DNA from: Owenia fusiformis
Lineage: Eukaryota > Annelida > Polychaeta > Sabellida > Oweniidae
NCBI GenBank assembly: GCA_903813345.2
Contig: CAIIXF020000102.1
Coordinates: 1-64,000, forward strand
Direction: 5' to 3'
DNA length: 64,000 nucleotides
This document shows positions 1 through 12,399 of the stretch, piece by piece. The notes under the pieces were generated by a model, which did no database searches, was not told the origin of the DNA, and saw nothing but the letters and a program-made list of their open reading frames with translations. The position numbers and the translations under genes are program-made. How positions within the stretch are numbered: position 1 is the first letter of the stretch; each line of letters starts with the position of its first letter.

Positions 1-11
1 TCCCACTTCTT

Positions 12-230
12 ATCCTTCTTATTACAAGATTGTATCTACTTACTGTCATAGGTTTGCACCTTCTTATTGTCATAGGTTTGTACCTTCTTATTGCCACAAG
101 AGTATACCTACTTACTGCCGTAGGTTTGTACCTTCTAATTGCCACAAGATTGTACCTACTTATTGCCACAGGATTGTACCTACGTATTGCCACAGGTTTG
201 TACCTACTTACAACCACGGGATCGTACCAG
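12..230. repeat. 24-bp minisatellite
   Basis: About nine copies of a 24-bp unit (consensus near TTGTACCTACTTATTGCCAC plus AGGA). Copies differ at a few positions. Because 24 is a multiple of three, one frame stays open and reads an eight-residue repeat (LYLLIATG-like); this is a by-product of the period and not evidence of a gene. The array probably continues left of the window. Confidence 0.9.
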
Positions 231-251
231 CAAACTAAATACATGAATTAA

Positions 252-2235
252 ACTAAATACAAATGAAGCACAATTAAACTGAAAATCAAACAACAATCGA
301 CTTTTTGTAGACGGTTTAATTATATTGTCCAGATTTATAAAATGGTAATACTTACTGTTTAGTAGAGGATGAAGCCAAATTCCATGTATGCATCATTCCT
401 CAAATATTTCATAGCATCGGATTCGAAGCACGAATGGTGTGGTTATAAAGTGGAAATATAAAATATTTGATATTATGTGTATGACCGTTTTCGCCGGAAC
501 TGAAAAACAAGACAAAACGTCTCCCCATCTTAACTGAAACTATTTCAAATCTTCATATGACTGTGTATTATACATTAGCATTGTGACCTACTTAGCCATC
601 CGACGGACATTTGTAATCTGATACTGCTACCTACTGATACGCTTGTACTTTATTAATGGTTATTTACCGAAATATATCATAAATAACCAATGGGGTATTA
701 AAAGGATTTAAGTGAATTCCCTAAATCAGATAAATACCACGAGGTATTGTTGCATGGTTGAAATAAGCAGTAAATAACCTAACTCATCGATGATATTTTT
801 ATAAATCGGGTAAATACGCCAAATCCAGAAATTACCAGACACTTTCTTTATCAGGGGAGCTGTCAACACATCTGATAAGAAGTGTTCTATGCAGCTCTAG
901 TGAAACTTGATGCTATGTTTTGGCAATACAAGATGCAGCCTACTTGTAAATAAAATACAGTTATCCATGTACGTAATATATGGTTCAACAAAAAACAACA
1001 ACTAAAAAACAACAACTAAATATGAGAAACTAATGTGGTATATGCCATGTTTATGTGTCTGATCATATAATCTTGAAATTATCCATCAATTTCTTAAGAA
1101 ATTGGCGAAATTAAGGAAACCAGAAAACACATTTGATGAAAGGGCGGTGTTTATAGCCTGTATGAAATGCCCCTGCATTAACGCTCATATATATGAGTTT
1201 TAAACATTAATTTAGTAGACTAACGTGTTGATGCGAAATCTCAGTAATAGTACCAGTTAGGAGATAAGGTGATGTCCGATTTAACATTACGATTGCTGGA
1301 TATGCATAAATAACCGAATAGATATAAACGTATAAATACAAACGTGTCCATTAATGTTCATTAAAGCGATTTTCGGGTTTAATAACCAACTAACGGTTTG
1401 CGGGATTAAGTGGTATTTACTTTATTTCACACAGTGAAAGCTACAGAGTTTCAAAGTCATTTTTGAAAATCATTTTCGCCTCCTGTATTATTTCAATGGG
1501 AGAGGTTTTGACTTGAAAGACCTATAACTTTGTTGAACCTGAAGAAACGTATCATTTTTTGTTAAATAAAGTTAGCAAATTCAATTGCCTACTTAACTTG
1601 TATTTTTCGCAAGGACTCGGCTGGATGGATATTCTGTCATATGACATGCGGCAAACCTACCATTTCCCATTGGTTAACATGGGAATGTCGATTTTCAAAA
1701 AGTCTTCAAAATCATCAATTTTAGACCTATTGTAATTGATGAAAAAAATTGAGAACATTTGGAGGTAAAATGGAAAATGTATTGGAAATAAAATAAAATT
1801 ACGTTTCCATCAATAGTATAAGTATTTTCATCGCAGGTTAAGTAAATAAAAATTCAAAGGTAAAGAGGCTTTAACACGTAGTTCAATGGGGGAGCTAAGG
1901 TTGCCAAACTTATGGAGGGGAGTACATGATATTCATTAATTAGAATTTACGAAATCTTAACAAATGGGAGAACATCTATTTTGTGACTGGAACAACCTGT
2001 CATCGTTTCAGTTGATCCTCAGAGATAGAAAAGCCGCCCGTTAGTTTGTCTGTTTCCCGTCTATTTATTCGGAAAACAACTCAATAGTCTATGTAGGAAT
2101 ACGCCTAATGGCCATAGGACGTCTGATTAAGAACAATCTTCGAAAATGGAAGCCAATTTAAAAAAAAGTTGTAACAATTTTAACATTTATTCCGTGTTGT
2201 CTAAGTTCATGGATCCCTTCTCGAGGACACATTTT
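252..2235. other. AT-rich non-coding stretch
   Basis: No convincing exon, RNA gene or element boundary was seen on either strand. It is AT-rich single-copy-looking DNA, probably intergenic or intronic. Confidence 0.5.
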
Positions 2236-2680
2236 TATAATTTGAAATAGCTAACCACATATACAGCGCTCAACGCACCATTGGAAAGCTTATCTTGTCT
2301 TTTTAATCTCCTTTCTAACAGAATTGAATCAACCGTTACACATCAAACTTTGATAATAGATGACAAAACATTTTTGCTGACGGTAACACTACATATATGA
2401 TTTAAGATAGCTAGCCACATATAGATCACAACATTGGGAAGCTTATTTAGTGTTCTTTAATCTCGTTCATAACAGAATCGAATCAAATGCTCAGGGACTT
2501 TGAATTTAAGTGTTACGCATAGAATAATAAATCACGAAATATCTTCGCAGGCTAACAACATTTCGTCAATATTTTGTTTATGATATGAAATAGCTACGCA
2601 CCTACACCTTTCGTTAACCATTGGAAATCTTTCATCGTCTTCTTAAATCTATTTTGTTCCAAACTTAACTTTAATAAGAA
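2236..2680. repeat. Three degenerate ~165-180 bp tandem copies
   Basis: Three successive diverged copies start near 2238, 2401 and 2581. Each begins with a GAAATAGCTA-like word, then CACATA, then ATTGGAAAGCTTAT, and then TTTAATCT...AACAGAAT. The spacing (162 and 180 bp) and shared order of words support an old tandem array. There is no coding signal. Confidence 0.65.
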
Positions 2681-3435
2681 ACAAGTGCCATATTTTCGCA
2701 GACTAACAACATGTACGTGATTGTTTAACTTGGGCTGTGATTTTTGGGTGTTTGCAGTTTTGAGTTTACATCTTTAGTTTGATGAAGCCAATACTACACT
2801 GGCGGATCCAGAAGCTAACAAGTGGGAGGGGTAAATATTGTGGTAGGAAAAAGTTTTTCAAAAAATGTTGGGCCCCTAAAAACATTCTTTTTTGTTAGAC
2901 TTAGACTGTACGTTGAAGTAGATCTCTAAGGTTGCCTTATCTGAAACCCTGAAATGTCTCTGTTTAAAATGTTCCAAGCAAACAAGGCTCATTTTGCCTT
3001 TATTTCCTGCTTGATTTTATCACTTTACATGCGCTGTGAAAATTTCAAGTAGAAAGTCATTTTCCTTAGAACTTATTGATTGGCCTAGAACCTGATGATG
3101 TAAATGTTCACTTATCTATGATACAAAATCTTGGAGAAAATGAAGGTGTCATGGAAACCCTACCAAGAAAGCATCTCTGGATACTATAAGGTATAAAGAC
3201 AAAATGTCAGATCATGCAACCAGACAACTTTCAAATCCTCGAATTTGTGAAGTAAGAGTTCCCTAAAATGAACTTTTAACTCATCGTCATTTGTTTTTAA
3301 AACTGTTTTCACTACATTTTCCAGGTGGGTGCCGTATAGCAATAAATTTAGTAGTACATGAATTCTGGTCTTGTGTTATTTCCTTATACATATCCAAACT
3401 CAACAGCAGTTTCAAAATGATAGTTTATGGTATTT
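2681..3435. other. Non-coding stretch
   Basis: Nothing recognisable beyond AT-rich sequence. No exon with matching splice sites or protein similarity was noticed. Confidence 0.45.
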
Positions 3436-3448
3436 CATCTGAAGTTTT

Positions 3449-3560
3449 GTAAAATATTGTATATGGTATAAGGGCTGTGAATAATATTGTATATGGTATA
3501 AAACGGGTGAAAAAAATATTGTATACGGTATATGAGGGCTGAAATATATTGTATATGGAT
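3449..3560. repeat. Tandem TATTGTATATGGTATA repeat
   Basis: Four copies of an approximately 33-bp unit containing ATATTGTATATGGTATA, spaced by AAGGGCTGTGAAT-like linkers. The core is nearly self-complementary, so each unit could form a short hairpin. Confidence 0.75.
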
Positions 3561-4119
3561 TTCCAAGACCTTCTATACACCTCCAAGGTCATTGATCATT
3601 TTTTGCTTTGTAACTTATTTGCCACTGAAGGCGAAATAGGTCAAATGGCCACACCTTTTTTTGCGCGAATACTTCCGCCGTTTTTGTATCTCCAGAACCG
3701 TTGGACATAGAAGGTTGTGTGACCACTGAAGATGTCCGGAATGGCCACGTTATAGGGGGTTTGTAATACATATGTATTTAAAAAAATGGTCAATGGTTCT
3801 CAAGATATTTGCCAAAAACTGATTTCAGCATGTTATAGTTTTGGGAGTGGTGTCTTAGACCAAAAAATGACGTCATATATGCTTTAATAGCACCTCAGAC
3901 CCTTTCATAAGTCATTTGTAACTTTACGAACAGATATGATACTGTGATTTTAATTGTAGCATCTTTATTATCATTGTTTCTTCATACATATATACATAAA
4001 CAATGCAACCACCAAATCATTAATCAAGATGGCAGCAATATTGAGACATCGCATCGTTGTTAGAGAGCAGGAAAGGCAGACCGGAGATGTGCGTGAGCTA
4101 CCCTTCATCAGAAGAAAGA

Positions 4120-4365
4120 CCTGTTACGCGGTATATGGCATACATTCATGGTTGCGCGGTATTTGTGATACGGGTGAATAGGCCATACTCACCTGCGGTA
4201 TATGGCATATTCCGCAGGTGAGTATGCGATATTCCGCAGTGAATATGCGATACATTGATTTCAGTGAATACCCAATACTCACCTGCGGAATATGTCATAC
4301 TCACTTGCGTAATATGCCATATACCGCAGGTGAATATGACATATACCGCAGGTGAACACGTGATA
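4120..4365. repeat. Palindromic CCGCAGGTGAATATG repeat cluster, left block
   Basis: Repeated words CATATACCGCAGGTGAATATG and their reverse complement alternate here. Around 4190-4227 one copy faces another and forms a near-perfect ~37-bp palindrome (ACTCACCTGCGG ... CCGCAGGTGAGT). A matching block lies at 4654-4740, separated by about 290 bp of other sequence. Confidence 0.75.
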
Positions 4366-4653
4366 CAGAAAGCCTTGATTTGATTGGTTGCGAGAATCGA
4401 CTCTAAATGTAAAACTACGCTGTATTACCATTATAGTTAGTGCGTCGAGTACTAATATATGAATCCTGGATTGATTGAGTAAGTTTATTACGCGAGATTG
4501 GTGACTGATACTTCTGCTAAGTTGATATATTCGATACACAGTACTGTTGATTCAGTAATCATTACAATAATTAATAACGTTTTACTATTTCGTTCAATCG
4601 ATGCAATTGACAATTGCGTACTTCCGTATCACGTTCTCATTGGTTAGTTTGTA

Positions 4654-4740
4654 TGCCATATACCGCAGGTGAATCTGTCATACACCGCAAGTGAATATGC
4701 CATATTCGTTGCGGAATATGACATATTTTTGTATCGTGTT
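4654..4740. repeat. Palindromic CCGCAGGTGAATATG repeat cluster, right block
   Basis: Three further degenerate copies of the 4120-4365 unit (ATACCGCAGGTGAATCTGTC, ACACCGCAAGTGAATATGCC, then a GCGGAATATGACATA copy). Open frames on both strands here follow the repeat and look non-coding. Confidence 0.65.
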
Positions 4741-4994
4741 TACCGCGGAACAAGACCTACCAATGGCTACGGCGCACCTCTGAGCATGATTGGATGGCAA
4801 CACATACAGATGTTGGATGAACTGATTTGCAATTGGCCCCTGCTGGAACGTCCAACCGCCCATCATCAGGGATTCCAAAGTGCATAGTTTGCAATCTGTG
4901 TCGCCATTGCGTTTCTTTGCCCAAGGGGATCATTATACCACCATTGGGGACAGTATGGGAGTGACATGATGAATGAACTTTTTAAATGAGGAAG

Positions 4995-5207
4995 CAGGCC
5001 CGTAGCCAGGATTTGCCAAGGGGGGTTCAGTTTTCAAAAATTTCCAGGGGGGGTTCACATTTGACAATTTTGGCACAAATATGGCCAAAATCACTTGAGA
5101 AGTGCTCAAAATGGTGAAAAACTGCATGATTTTGAAAGAATTTTTGGCCGGGGGGGGGGGGGGGGGGTTCGCCCGAACCCTGCGAACCCCCCCTGGCTAC
5201 GGGCCTG
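4995..5207. mobile_element. 213-bp MITE with CAGGCCCGTAGCCAGG ends
   Basis: The ends are inverted copies of CAGGCCCGTAGCCAGG, and the element is flanked on both sides by GGAAG (4990-4994 and 5208-5212), a 5-bp target-site duplication. The interior has G-rich words (GGGGGGTTC) and a G run near 5151-5167. It has no coding capacity. A related degenerate element is at 44593-44872. The superfamily is not assigned: 5-bp duplications are known for Transib, but these ends do not begin with CAC. Confidence 0.85.
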
Positions 5208-5212
5208 GGAAG

Positions 5213-5723
5213 TATATTGATGATTTCGAAGTCTTACGAAGTGATTCGTTCGCAAAAGCTTACATTTTCTGAAGCATAAGACCATGAGTTACGTTTGTGC
5301 TAAAAAGGTAGAAATGATTTTGCCTATATCTCACAGAATTATGGAAAAACAAATTTTATCGAATAGCGGTTGCGCCATTTTGTCACGAAAACGGCTTTAT
5401 GAGTTCCTCCACAGTGTATTAATATGAATCTTTCTTCGTTCGTGGTTGAACGTAGGTATATATCTTGGTGCGTTTTAAACAGATGAAACTTCATTCAGTT
5501 TAACCTTCATAGAGTATCATATGAGTATTTGGCGAACATGCGAAAAACTGGTTGTGTTAACATTAAAACGTTGAATGCTACTGATTATAACGTGATTTTA
5601 TTGGCAAAACACGTTAGAATTCATTCGAATAACAGAAAGACGTAATCACGAAAATGCTGTTTTTAGAGTGTAGCTACGCCACTGTAAAATATTTATATTG
5701 TGTCAGGTCAACTATTACAATAT
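5213..5723. other. Non-coding stretch between two MITEs
   Basis: No exon or RNA gene was recognised. Confidence 0.45.
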
Positions 5724-6192
5724 CACGGTGTATAACCCAAACGCTCCTACATGCACGACGGAGCGTTTCATTACTGAAATTAAACAAAGAAACGCTCCGG
5801 AGTAGGAAAACTGGCTGGCGGGAATGATGAGCCGTCTGACAATTTCCTCAATAATGGGAATAAGAAGTATGAGTTACATATTCGAGTATACCATTCGATG
5901 GGTGTGATATTCATGTTGTACTTGGCTGGCTGTTGACGTTTGAAGCAACAAGGAAGAGCTGTACGAAGCAGTATAGGTATCAAAATCCAAAAACTTATCT
6001 GTCATTCTACCGGTCAAAGCCCCTTTTGTGGATACATGTGATTAGTTGAGCCAAGATTAGAGCACCAACGTATATTTTAGTCAAAGTCCAATGCTTCAAC
6101 GCACCATACATAATCGTAATAGTGATTTGATGTATTTTATGTAAATAAAACGCTCCGTCGTGCATGTAGGAGCGTTTGGGTTATACACCGTG
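5724..6192. mobile_element. 469-bp element with perfect 45-bp TIRs, CACGGTG ends, 5-bp TSD (Transib/RAG-type candidate)
   Basis: Positions 5724-5768 and 6148-6192 are perfect 45-bp inverted repeats. They begin CACGGTGTATAACCC, and the insert is flanked by AATAT at 5719-5723 and 6193-6197, a 5-bp target duplication. Each end contains an internal hairpin, AAACGCTCC ... GGAGCGTTT, around a 12-nt loop, and a third AAACGCTCC lies at about 5788. CAC-initial heptamers and 5-bp duplications are hallmarks of Transib and RAG-like transposons, whose signal heptamer is CACAGTG in RSSs. The interior is too short for a transposase; short frames exist on both strands, none securely recognised. It is most likely a non-autonomous copy. 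Perfect ends suggest recent activity. Confidence 0.8.
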
Positions 6193-6197
6193 AATAT

Positions 6198-6835
6198 ACT
6201 AATTTTTACTAATTTGAAATGCATTACACTTTTGAACTCACAACTTATTTTTATTTAAACGCTTAAGAAGACACAATAAATATTTTTACATTCTTATCTG
6301 TCATTATGTAAAATAAATTCTTACGCTTTATCTAGATTAAAGTAGTACTTTAGATAAATGTTTTTAGGTGTTGTCTAAACTTGTGTTTTATTTATGAAGA
6401 TTTTATAGCTAGTCATTGCTCAAAACGAAACTAATATTTAAGTATGAGTTACGTGTATCTTGTGTAGGCCTCTAGTGAAATAGACAAGCAAGATGAAACC
6501 GTTGCTATCTCCCTTCGTGCCGCTACTTCTTGGATTCCAATTTTTCATCAAGATTAAAGCACAGGATTCATGTAAGTAGTTCACAGCATACAATGAAGCC
6601 GAATATATTTTTAAATATTTCACAATTACATTATAAAGCATGTTGACCGTAATGCTTTTATGATAAATCATGAATCGGATATGGTTTATACCTCTACTAA
6701 AATTTCTTGAATATTGGTCAATTTAATTGGTCAAAGTGTCATATAATTCGAGTGAATGAATGATTAATTCTATTCAAATGTTTTTTCCACAGACATGTCA
6801 GAGACAAAAAGTTCAACAATGTTCTTAACATTTGA
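6198..6835. other. AT-rich non-coding stretch
   Basis: No feature recognised. Confidence 0.4.
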
Positions 6836-6844
6836 GATTAAAGA

Positions 6845-7035
6845 AGAATTTCCCCAAATATTCCAATCCCTATCACTTCTTTAAGAATGTTGAAATAAAT
6901 CAACCAAAATTTTCCGAAAAATTCCAACCCCTTACTACCAATGGGTGTTGAAGATAATGAATAAACGTGAATATCGGGAACATTCCAACACTTCCCCCGA
7001 CTCAAAAGGGCGAAATGAATTAATAGGAATTCAAA
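6845..7035. repeat. Degenerate ~62-bp repeat with ATTCCAACCCC words
   Basis: Three copies of ATTCCAAYCCY occur near 6858, 6921 and 6983, spaced 62-63 bp, within similar surroundings. It is an old, weak tandem repeat. Confidence 0.4.
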
Positions 7036-9690
7036 TCCCGGCTCCTCTCCCTATCGAAGAAAATTTTTCAAGGACACGTTCTCACAGATGACAAAATGCT
7101 AACATCTAGACAATAATCTTAGATAAAAAGGGCTAATAGCTGTAATTAAATAATCTGTTTTAACCTACAGTTATGAAACACTATGTTCTAGCATATAATG
7201 ATATGCGACTGCGTCCTACAGAATAATTATCCAATAATGTTTACATTTTACACGATGGTTGCCAAGATGTGGCTCTGCGGCTACGTCGCCGCTGGAACAT
7301 ACGCACGAAGACTATAAATAAGACAGCCTTTCTGTATAATTAACATATTTCAAGGTATTTTGAACTAATAAAATTTCAAATTACAATATAGTGCAGCGAT
7401 ATTTGACCTGATATTTACATACCTACACCTGTCGAGTATTGTTTTTTTTATCATAGACGTTCAATATTCTTCGGGCTTTTGGGCTGAATTATGCGTGTCA
7501 TTAGCAGGGCTCAAAATATTAGCAAAAACTAAATACCGCTTTTTACAATTTGGAGTACATACTGCTACAGAAAATTATATGAAATAAATTTTGAGTGTAT
7601 GTTGCAGGTTTCTCAACTATAAATTTGATGTTATTTTTCTTCGAAATACAAAAATTGCGTAATCAGCACATCTACATTTTAAATTATTTTTTTAATATTG
7701 GTGATGTAAATGGTATCATTGAATCGTTTTGAGATATGGACTGTCACCGCCAGGGGTCAACTATCAATAAAGGGGGATGCGTATTGTTCTTCATAGAGTT
7801 ACTGTGGATTCGGCTCAATTTATTTTGCTCCCAGTTAGATATTGCTCAGTTGTTTATAAAACAACCACCAAAATCTGATCAGATTCACGAAGCCTTGAGA
7901 AAAAATGGTTTTGATTTTCACCAAAAATCTATGTCTAAGAATATATTACCCTAAAAAAACCTGCTGATGATATGCAGCAGTAACGTCGAAAGAGAAATGT
8001 AAGGCGTTTGATTGCATCTCTTATAAACTATTAGACATGCCCTCGGAATATATAAACGTTCTAATACCTCTATTACATTCAAATAGATATATATCTTACT
8101 TATTTTCTAATTAAACAGCCTTAACCACAAACCACACAACATAATATCACATATATTATAGGATTAAATTCGAGCCAGCAGCCTGCGTTTATTGGAATAG
8201 CGTTAATTCATGTGATACAAAGAATGGGTGAAAAAATGAAAAAATGTAGCCATTTCGCGATGCATCCAGGTCATGACGGCCATGATGCCGATGGCATTAA
8301 TGCCAGAAACCTCTTAGGTTCAAATATACCCAACATCCGTCCTCGGCTCCCAACCTCTCGCTGCTGATTTAACTGCCTTCAAGACATAAATAAGGCACCG
8401 TGTACCTAATTAAAACATCTAAATCCAACAACCCATATCCAATGAGCAACTGTCATTAAAGCCATTGTGGCTACACGTTTGTTAACACGTCAAAGATCTC
8501 AAATAAATTCACAAATTTCGGAATAAACCAAATTCTAAATTGTGACTGTATCTGTCAACTTACACTATAAAAAACTTGTATAAGGACCATACACGTATAT
8601 AGTGCCTTCTAGCACTATGCAAAATATGTGAGTATTATATAGATCACTATCTAATACAGTAAACACACACTGTCATTAATACATTACAATAATCTAAATC
8701 ACTAGACTTGCGCTGTAACCATAACATTGCCTTTTGGCAAAAAAGTAACTTAGAAAGGTAATAAAACTTAATTCCTTAATAGAATGTCGTAATATGCGAC
8801 ATTGTTGGTCACAATAGACAAAAATTCCGTGATTATCACAAGAATCACAAGAATACACGAACGGACTACAAAAATCCTACGATCTTTTCAACTATTGTCA
8901 TAAACAATATAATATCTGGAAAGCACCATGGTTTGAAAACCCTTATACTAACTGATCTTGTATTGCAACAAAAGCAAAAGTACAATTTTTGAAACGTTGT
9001 AAATCTAAATACTATAAGAACTGTTTAATATAAAATGCAATTAGCTGACAAGCACTTCTCTAAATGTGTTCGTCACACTAATATAACACAACTACTGTAT
9101 ATATTGTTAAGGAACACAACTATGATCTTACAATAGCAAAACGTGATGCCCTTCTGGAAATAGAATGATATTACATATGTAAAATTATGCCGGACTTTCG
9201 GATATAATCAAGATATTAAAAAGCAAAACGTTTTGCCTTCCTCGAAACAATATGACAGAAACGCACTTAAATACATGTTTATTCATTTAGATACAATCAC
9301 CCCGCGGTATCTAAACTGCGTGCATACTATGCACGTAGTTTGTAACACTGACAAACTGCGCGCATATCATCATTGTATCATACAAGTGTTTTCGTCATTT
9401 TAAGACATTTATTTTCCATTGTTTTATAGTTTCATACGTCCATTCGGTGGCGATTATATGGTTCTACCAGGTGATAGCGAAAGTTATGTCTACATAAACG
9501 TAGTTTTTAAAATATAAGCAGATTAATAAAAAATTGTCATCGGTTTTTCGATTACCGACACAAAAGGTAAGATGTCGCACTTTTCACAGAAATAGAAAAT
9601 AATTATTACTTAAACTATGTGCAGCAATCCTGTATCTTTCAGTATATGCAAACACAAGGGCTAAATAAACTTCAAATTACGACAAACAGA
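7036..9690. other. Long non-coding stretch
   Basis: No exon, tRNA or element end could be supported. One near-perfect 29-bp palindrome lies at 9313-9341 (AAACTGCGTGCATA facing TATGCACGTAGTTT). The rest is AT-rich. Confidence 0.45.
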
Positions 9691-10204
9691 CATTTGATGC
9701 TGTCCCCAGCTCCGATTTCGGTGATCGGCTAGTAAAAAAGGTTTGAGGGTATCATTTTGTTCCAGACACTCTCCAGAGTAAATTATCCTAACTTGAGTAA
9801 AAATGTGTGGTAAGTAAATTCGCTATGGGCAGTTAAAGAGGCGCCATCTATTCATTTTCAAACAGGGGGTAGGTGTATAAAATAATTTTTAACACATCTT
9901 AATAGTAAAATGACATTGAAATACTAATAAAATCTTATCAAAAACATTATTTACAATCAGTATGAATTTTTTTGTGTGAATTAGGGTGAAAATAAGGGCA
10001 TATTTTGAAATTCACTACAGGGGCGCCACCTATTTTCATACTTCTACCACGTGTAATAACTTATTTTAGATTCGTTAAGGTACGAAATGTACTGAAAAAA
10101 TTCATTCTGAAGGACCTCTATATGTTCATACCACATACTTAAAATTGGATCAATAGCTTTTGTACTGGCGGAGAAAAAAATTATTGAAATTTAAAATTGT
10201 GGCA

Positions 10205-11290
10205 TCATGCAGGATAGGGGTGACCATATCTCACATGATTAACTTCCAAAATATGGAGCATATGTATCTTAAATGGATTCAAAATGGTGTATGTACTCTT
10301 GCTTTGTCATAATATTACTAATAAGAAGTAGAAAAATGATTGTACATTTTAAAAAATATTAATTCTCATTTTGGCTTCTGACGTCCCAGGGGTGACCATA
10401 TCTCACCTTAATTAAACTTCCAAAATATGGAGCATATGTATCTCAAATGTACTCAAAATGGTGTATGTCCTCTTGCTTTGTCATAATATTACTAATAAGA
10501 AGTAGAAAAATGATTGTGCATTTTAAAAAATATTGATTCTCATTTTGGCTTCTGACGTCCCAGGGGTGACCATATCTCACCTTAATAACTTCCAAAATAT
10601 GGAGCATATGTATCTCAAATGTACTCAAAATGGTGTATGTACTCTTGATTTGTCATAATATTACTAATAAGAAGTAGAGAAATAATTGTACATTTTAAAA
10701 AATATTGATTCTCATTTTGGCTTCTGACGTCCCAGGGTTGACCATATCTCACCTTAAAAACTTCCAAAATATGGAGCATATGTATCTCAAATGTACTCAA
10801 AATGGTGAATGTACTCTTGCTTTGTCATAATATTACTAATAAGAAGTAAAAAAATAATTGTACATTTAAAATAATTTTGATTCTCATTTTGGCTTCTGAC
10901 GTCCCAGGGGTGACCATATCTCACCTTAATAACTTCCAAAAAATGTAGCATATGTATCTCAAATGTACTCAAAAAGGTGTATGTACTCTTGCTTTTAAGA
11001 AGTTTTAATAAGAAGTAGAAAAATGATTATACATTTCAAAAATCTTAATTTTAGCTTCTTACGTTCCTTGGTAATCATATCGCACCATATAATAATAATA
11101 ATAACTTCTAAGATATGTAACATATAATCCTCAAATATTCTCAGAAAAGTCCTGTCTTTTTTCATATTACTAATGAAATGTAGAAAAATGATTGCATTTT
11201 TTTTATAAATTTTAATTTTAGCCTCTGGTGTCCCAGGGGCTATCTCACCTTGATAACTCTCACGATATGCAACATATGCATCTCAAATGT
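10205..11290. repeat. ~172-bp tandem array, left arm of foldback element
   Basis: About seven copies carry the word GACGTCCCAGGGGTGACC followed by ATATCTCACCTTA, with starts near 10214, 10387, 10561, 10733, 10905 and weaker ones near 11050 and 11230. The central copies are exactly 172 bp apart. Similar 61-codon minus-strand frames recur every 172 bp (ending 10443, 10615 and 10787); they follow the repeat and are judged incidental. Confidence 0.85.
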
Positions 11291-12399
11291 GTGCTCAAAA
11301 TGGTATAAATATAGTCTTTTTTGTCATATTTATTGAGAATCATAAAATCAACAGTTCAGAATCAATGGATTTTGACTGTCTCCTCTACAGCTACATATAA
11401 TTCAGGGCAAATAATATCTGCTTTCAAATATTTGCATCTGCTCCCCAAACACCCTTTACAAGTACAATGGATGAGATTATTCCCTTGCATACCTTGGACC
11501 CAACATCTTTTGTAATCCATACAGGAATCCTTTTAGCCTGTCAATAGTGGGAGTACTTTACTCCATTTATGAAGTAATGGCAACTGCTAATGTAAGGTGT
11601 TAATATGTTATCCTGTGGCCTGCAATATATGCACCTCGGATTATACACTGAATTAAGGGATTTTGAGTATGTAAAATACGGGAAAAGGAGCTCTTTGTAA
11701 TGATAAATTTTTCTAGCCACATTAACATTCTCTAGTTTGCATGTTTGTCATACAACATACATTGATTGTAATGAAATATTAATCTATGATTGTGATGTCC
11801 CACACTTCTAGGGTCCCAAAGAAGAGCTTAGCTTTTGGAACAATTGCATTATTCTTGGCACGGTAGGCCATACAGTGAATACAACTGTTGAGATTGGGCA
11901 ATAACAATATAGCACAACATGACAAACCATGCAAACTAGAGAATGTCAATCAGGATTAGAAGCGACTTATCGCCCTTGTAATTTAGCAGTGGGACAGTTT
12001 GGTGTATGTTTGGGCATAAATGCGCCTTTTAGGCCTAATTTTTCAGGATATTTTCAAAATTTCGGGACAGATTTGGGGTTAAGGGGCCAATTTTGGTAAA
12101 TGAGGCTAGGCTACTCACACTACTGATAGGCTACCAGTATACAAAAGATGTTGCATCCAAGGCATGCAAAAGACTTATCGTCCATTGTTCCTGTAATATA
12201 AGGAGTGTTTGGGGAGAAGATGCAAATATTTGAAAGTAGATCTTAATGTCTCTGGACTATGTAGCTGAAGCCTGCAGGGGAGACAGTCCAATCCATAAAT
12301 TCTGAACTTCTGATTTCATGAATCTCAATAAATATGACAAAACAAGACTATATTTATACCATTTTGGGCACGCATTTGAAATGTTGCATATCGTGAGAG

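Noticed and set aside
30-251. 73-codon open frame with an eight-residue repeat
   Set aside because: It is forced by the 24-bp minisatellite period; no start context, splice sites or protein family.
5780-5983. 67-codon minus-strand frame inside the CACGGTG element
   Set aside because: No transposase motif could be identified; not annotated as a gene.
10443-10972. Three near-identical 61-codon minus-strand frames
   Set aside because: They recur exactly with the 172-bp tandem unit and are lost in the diverged right arm, so they look like by-products of the repeat.
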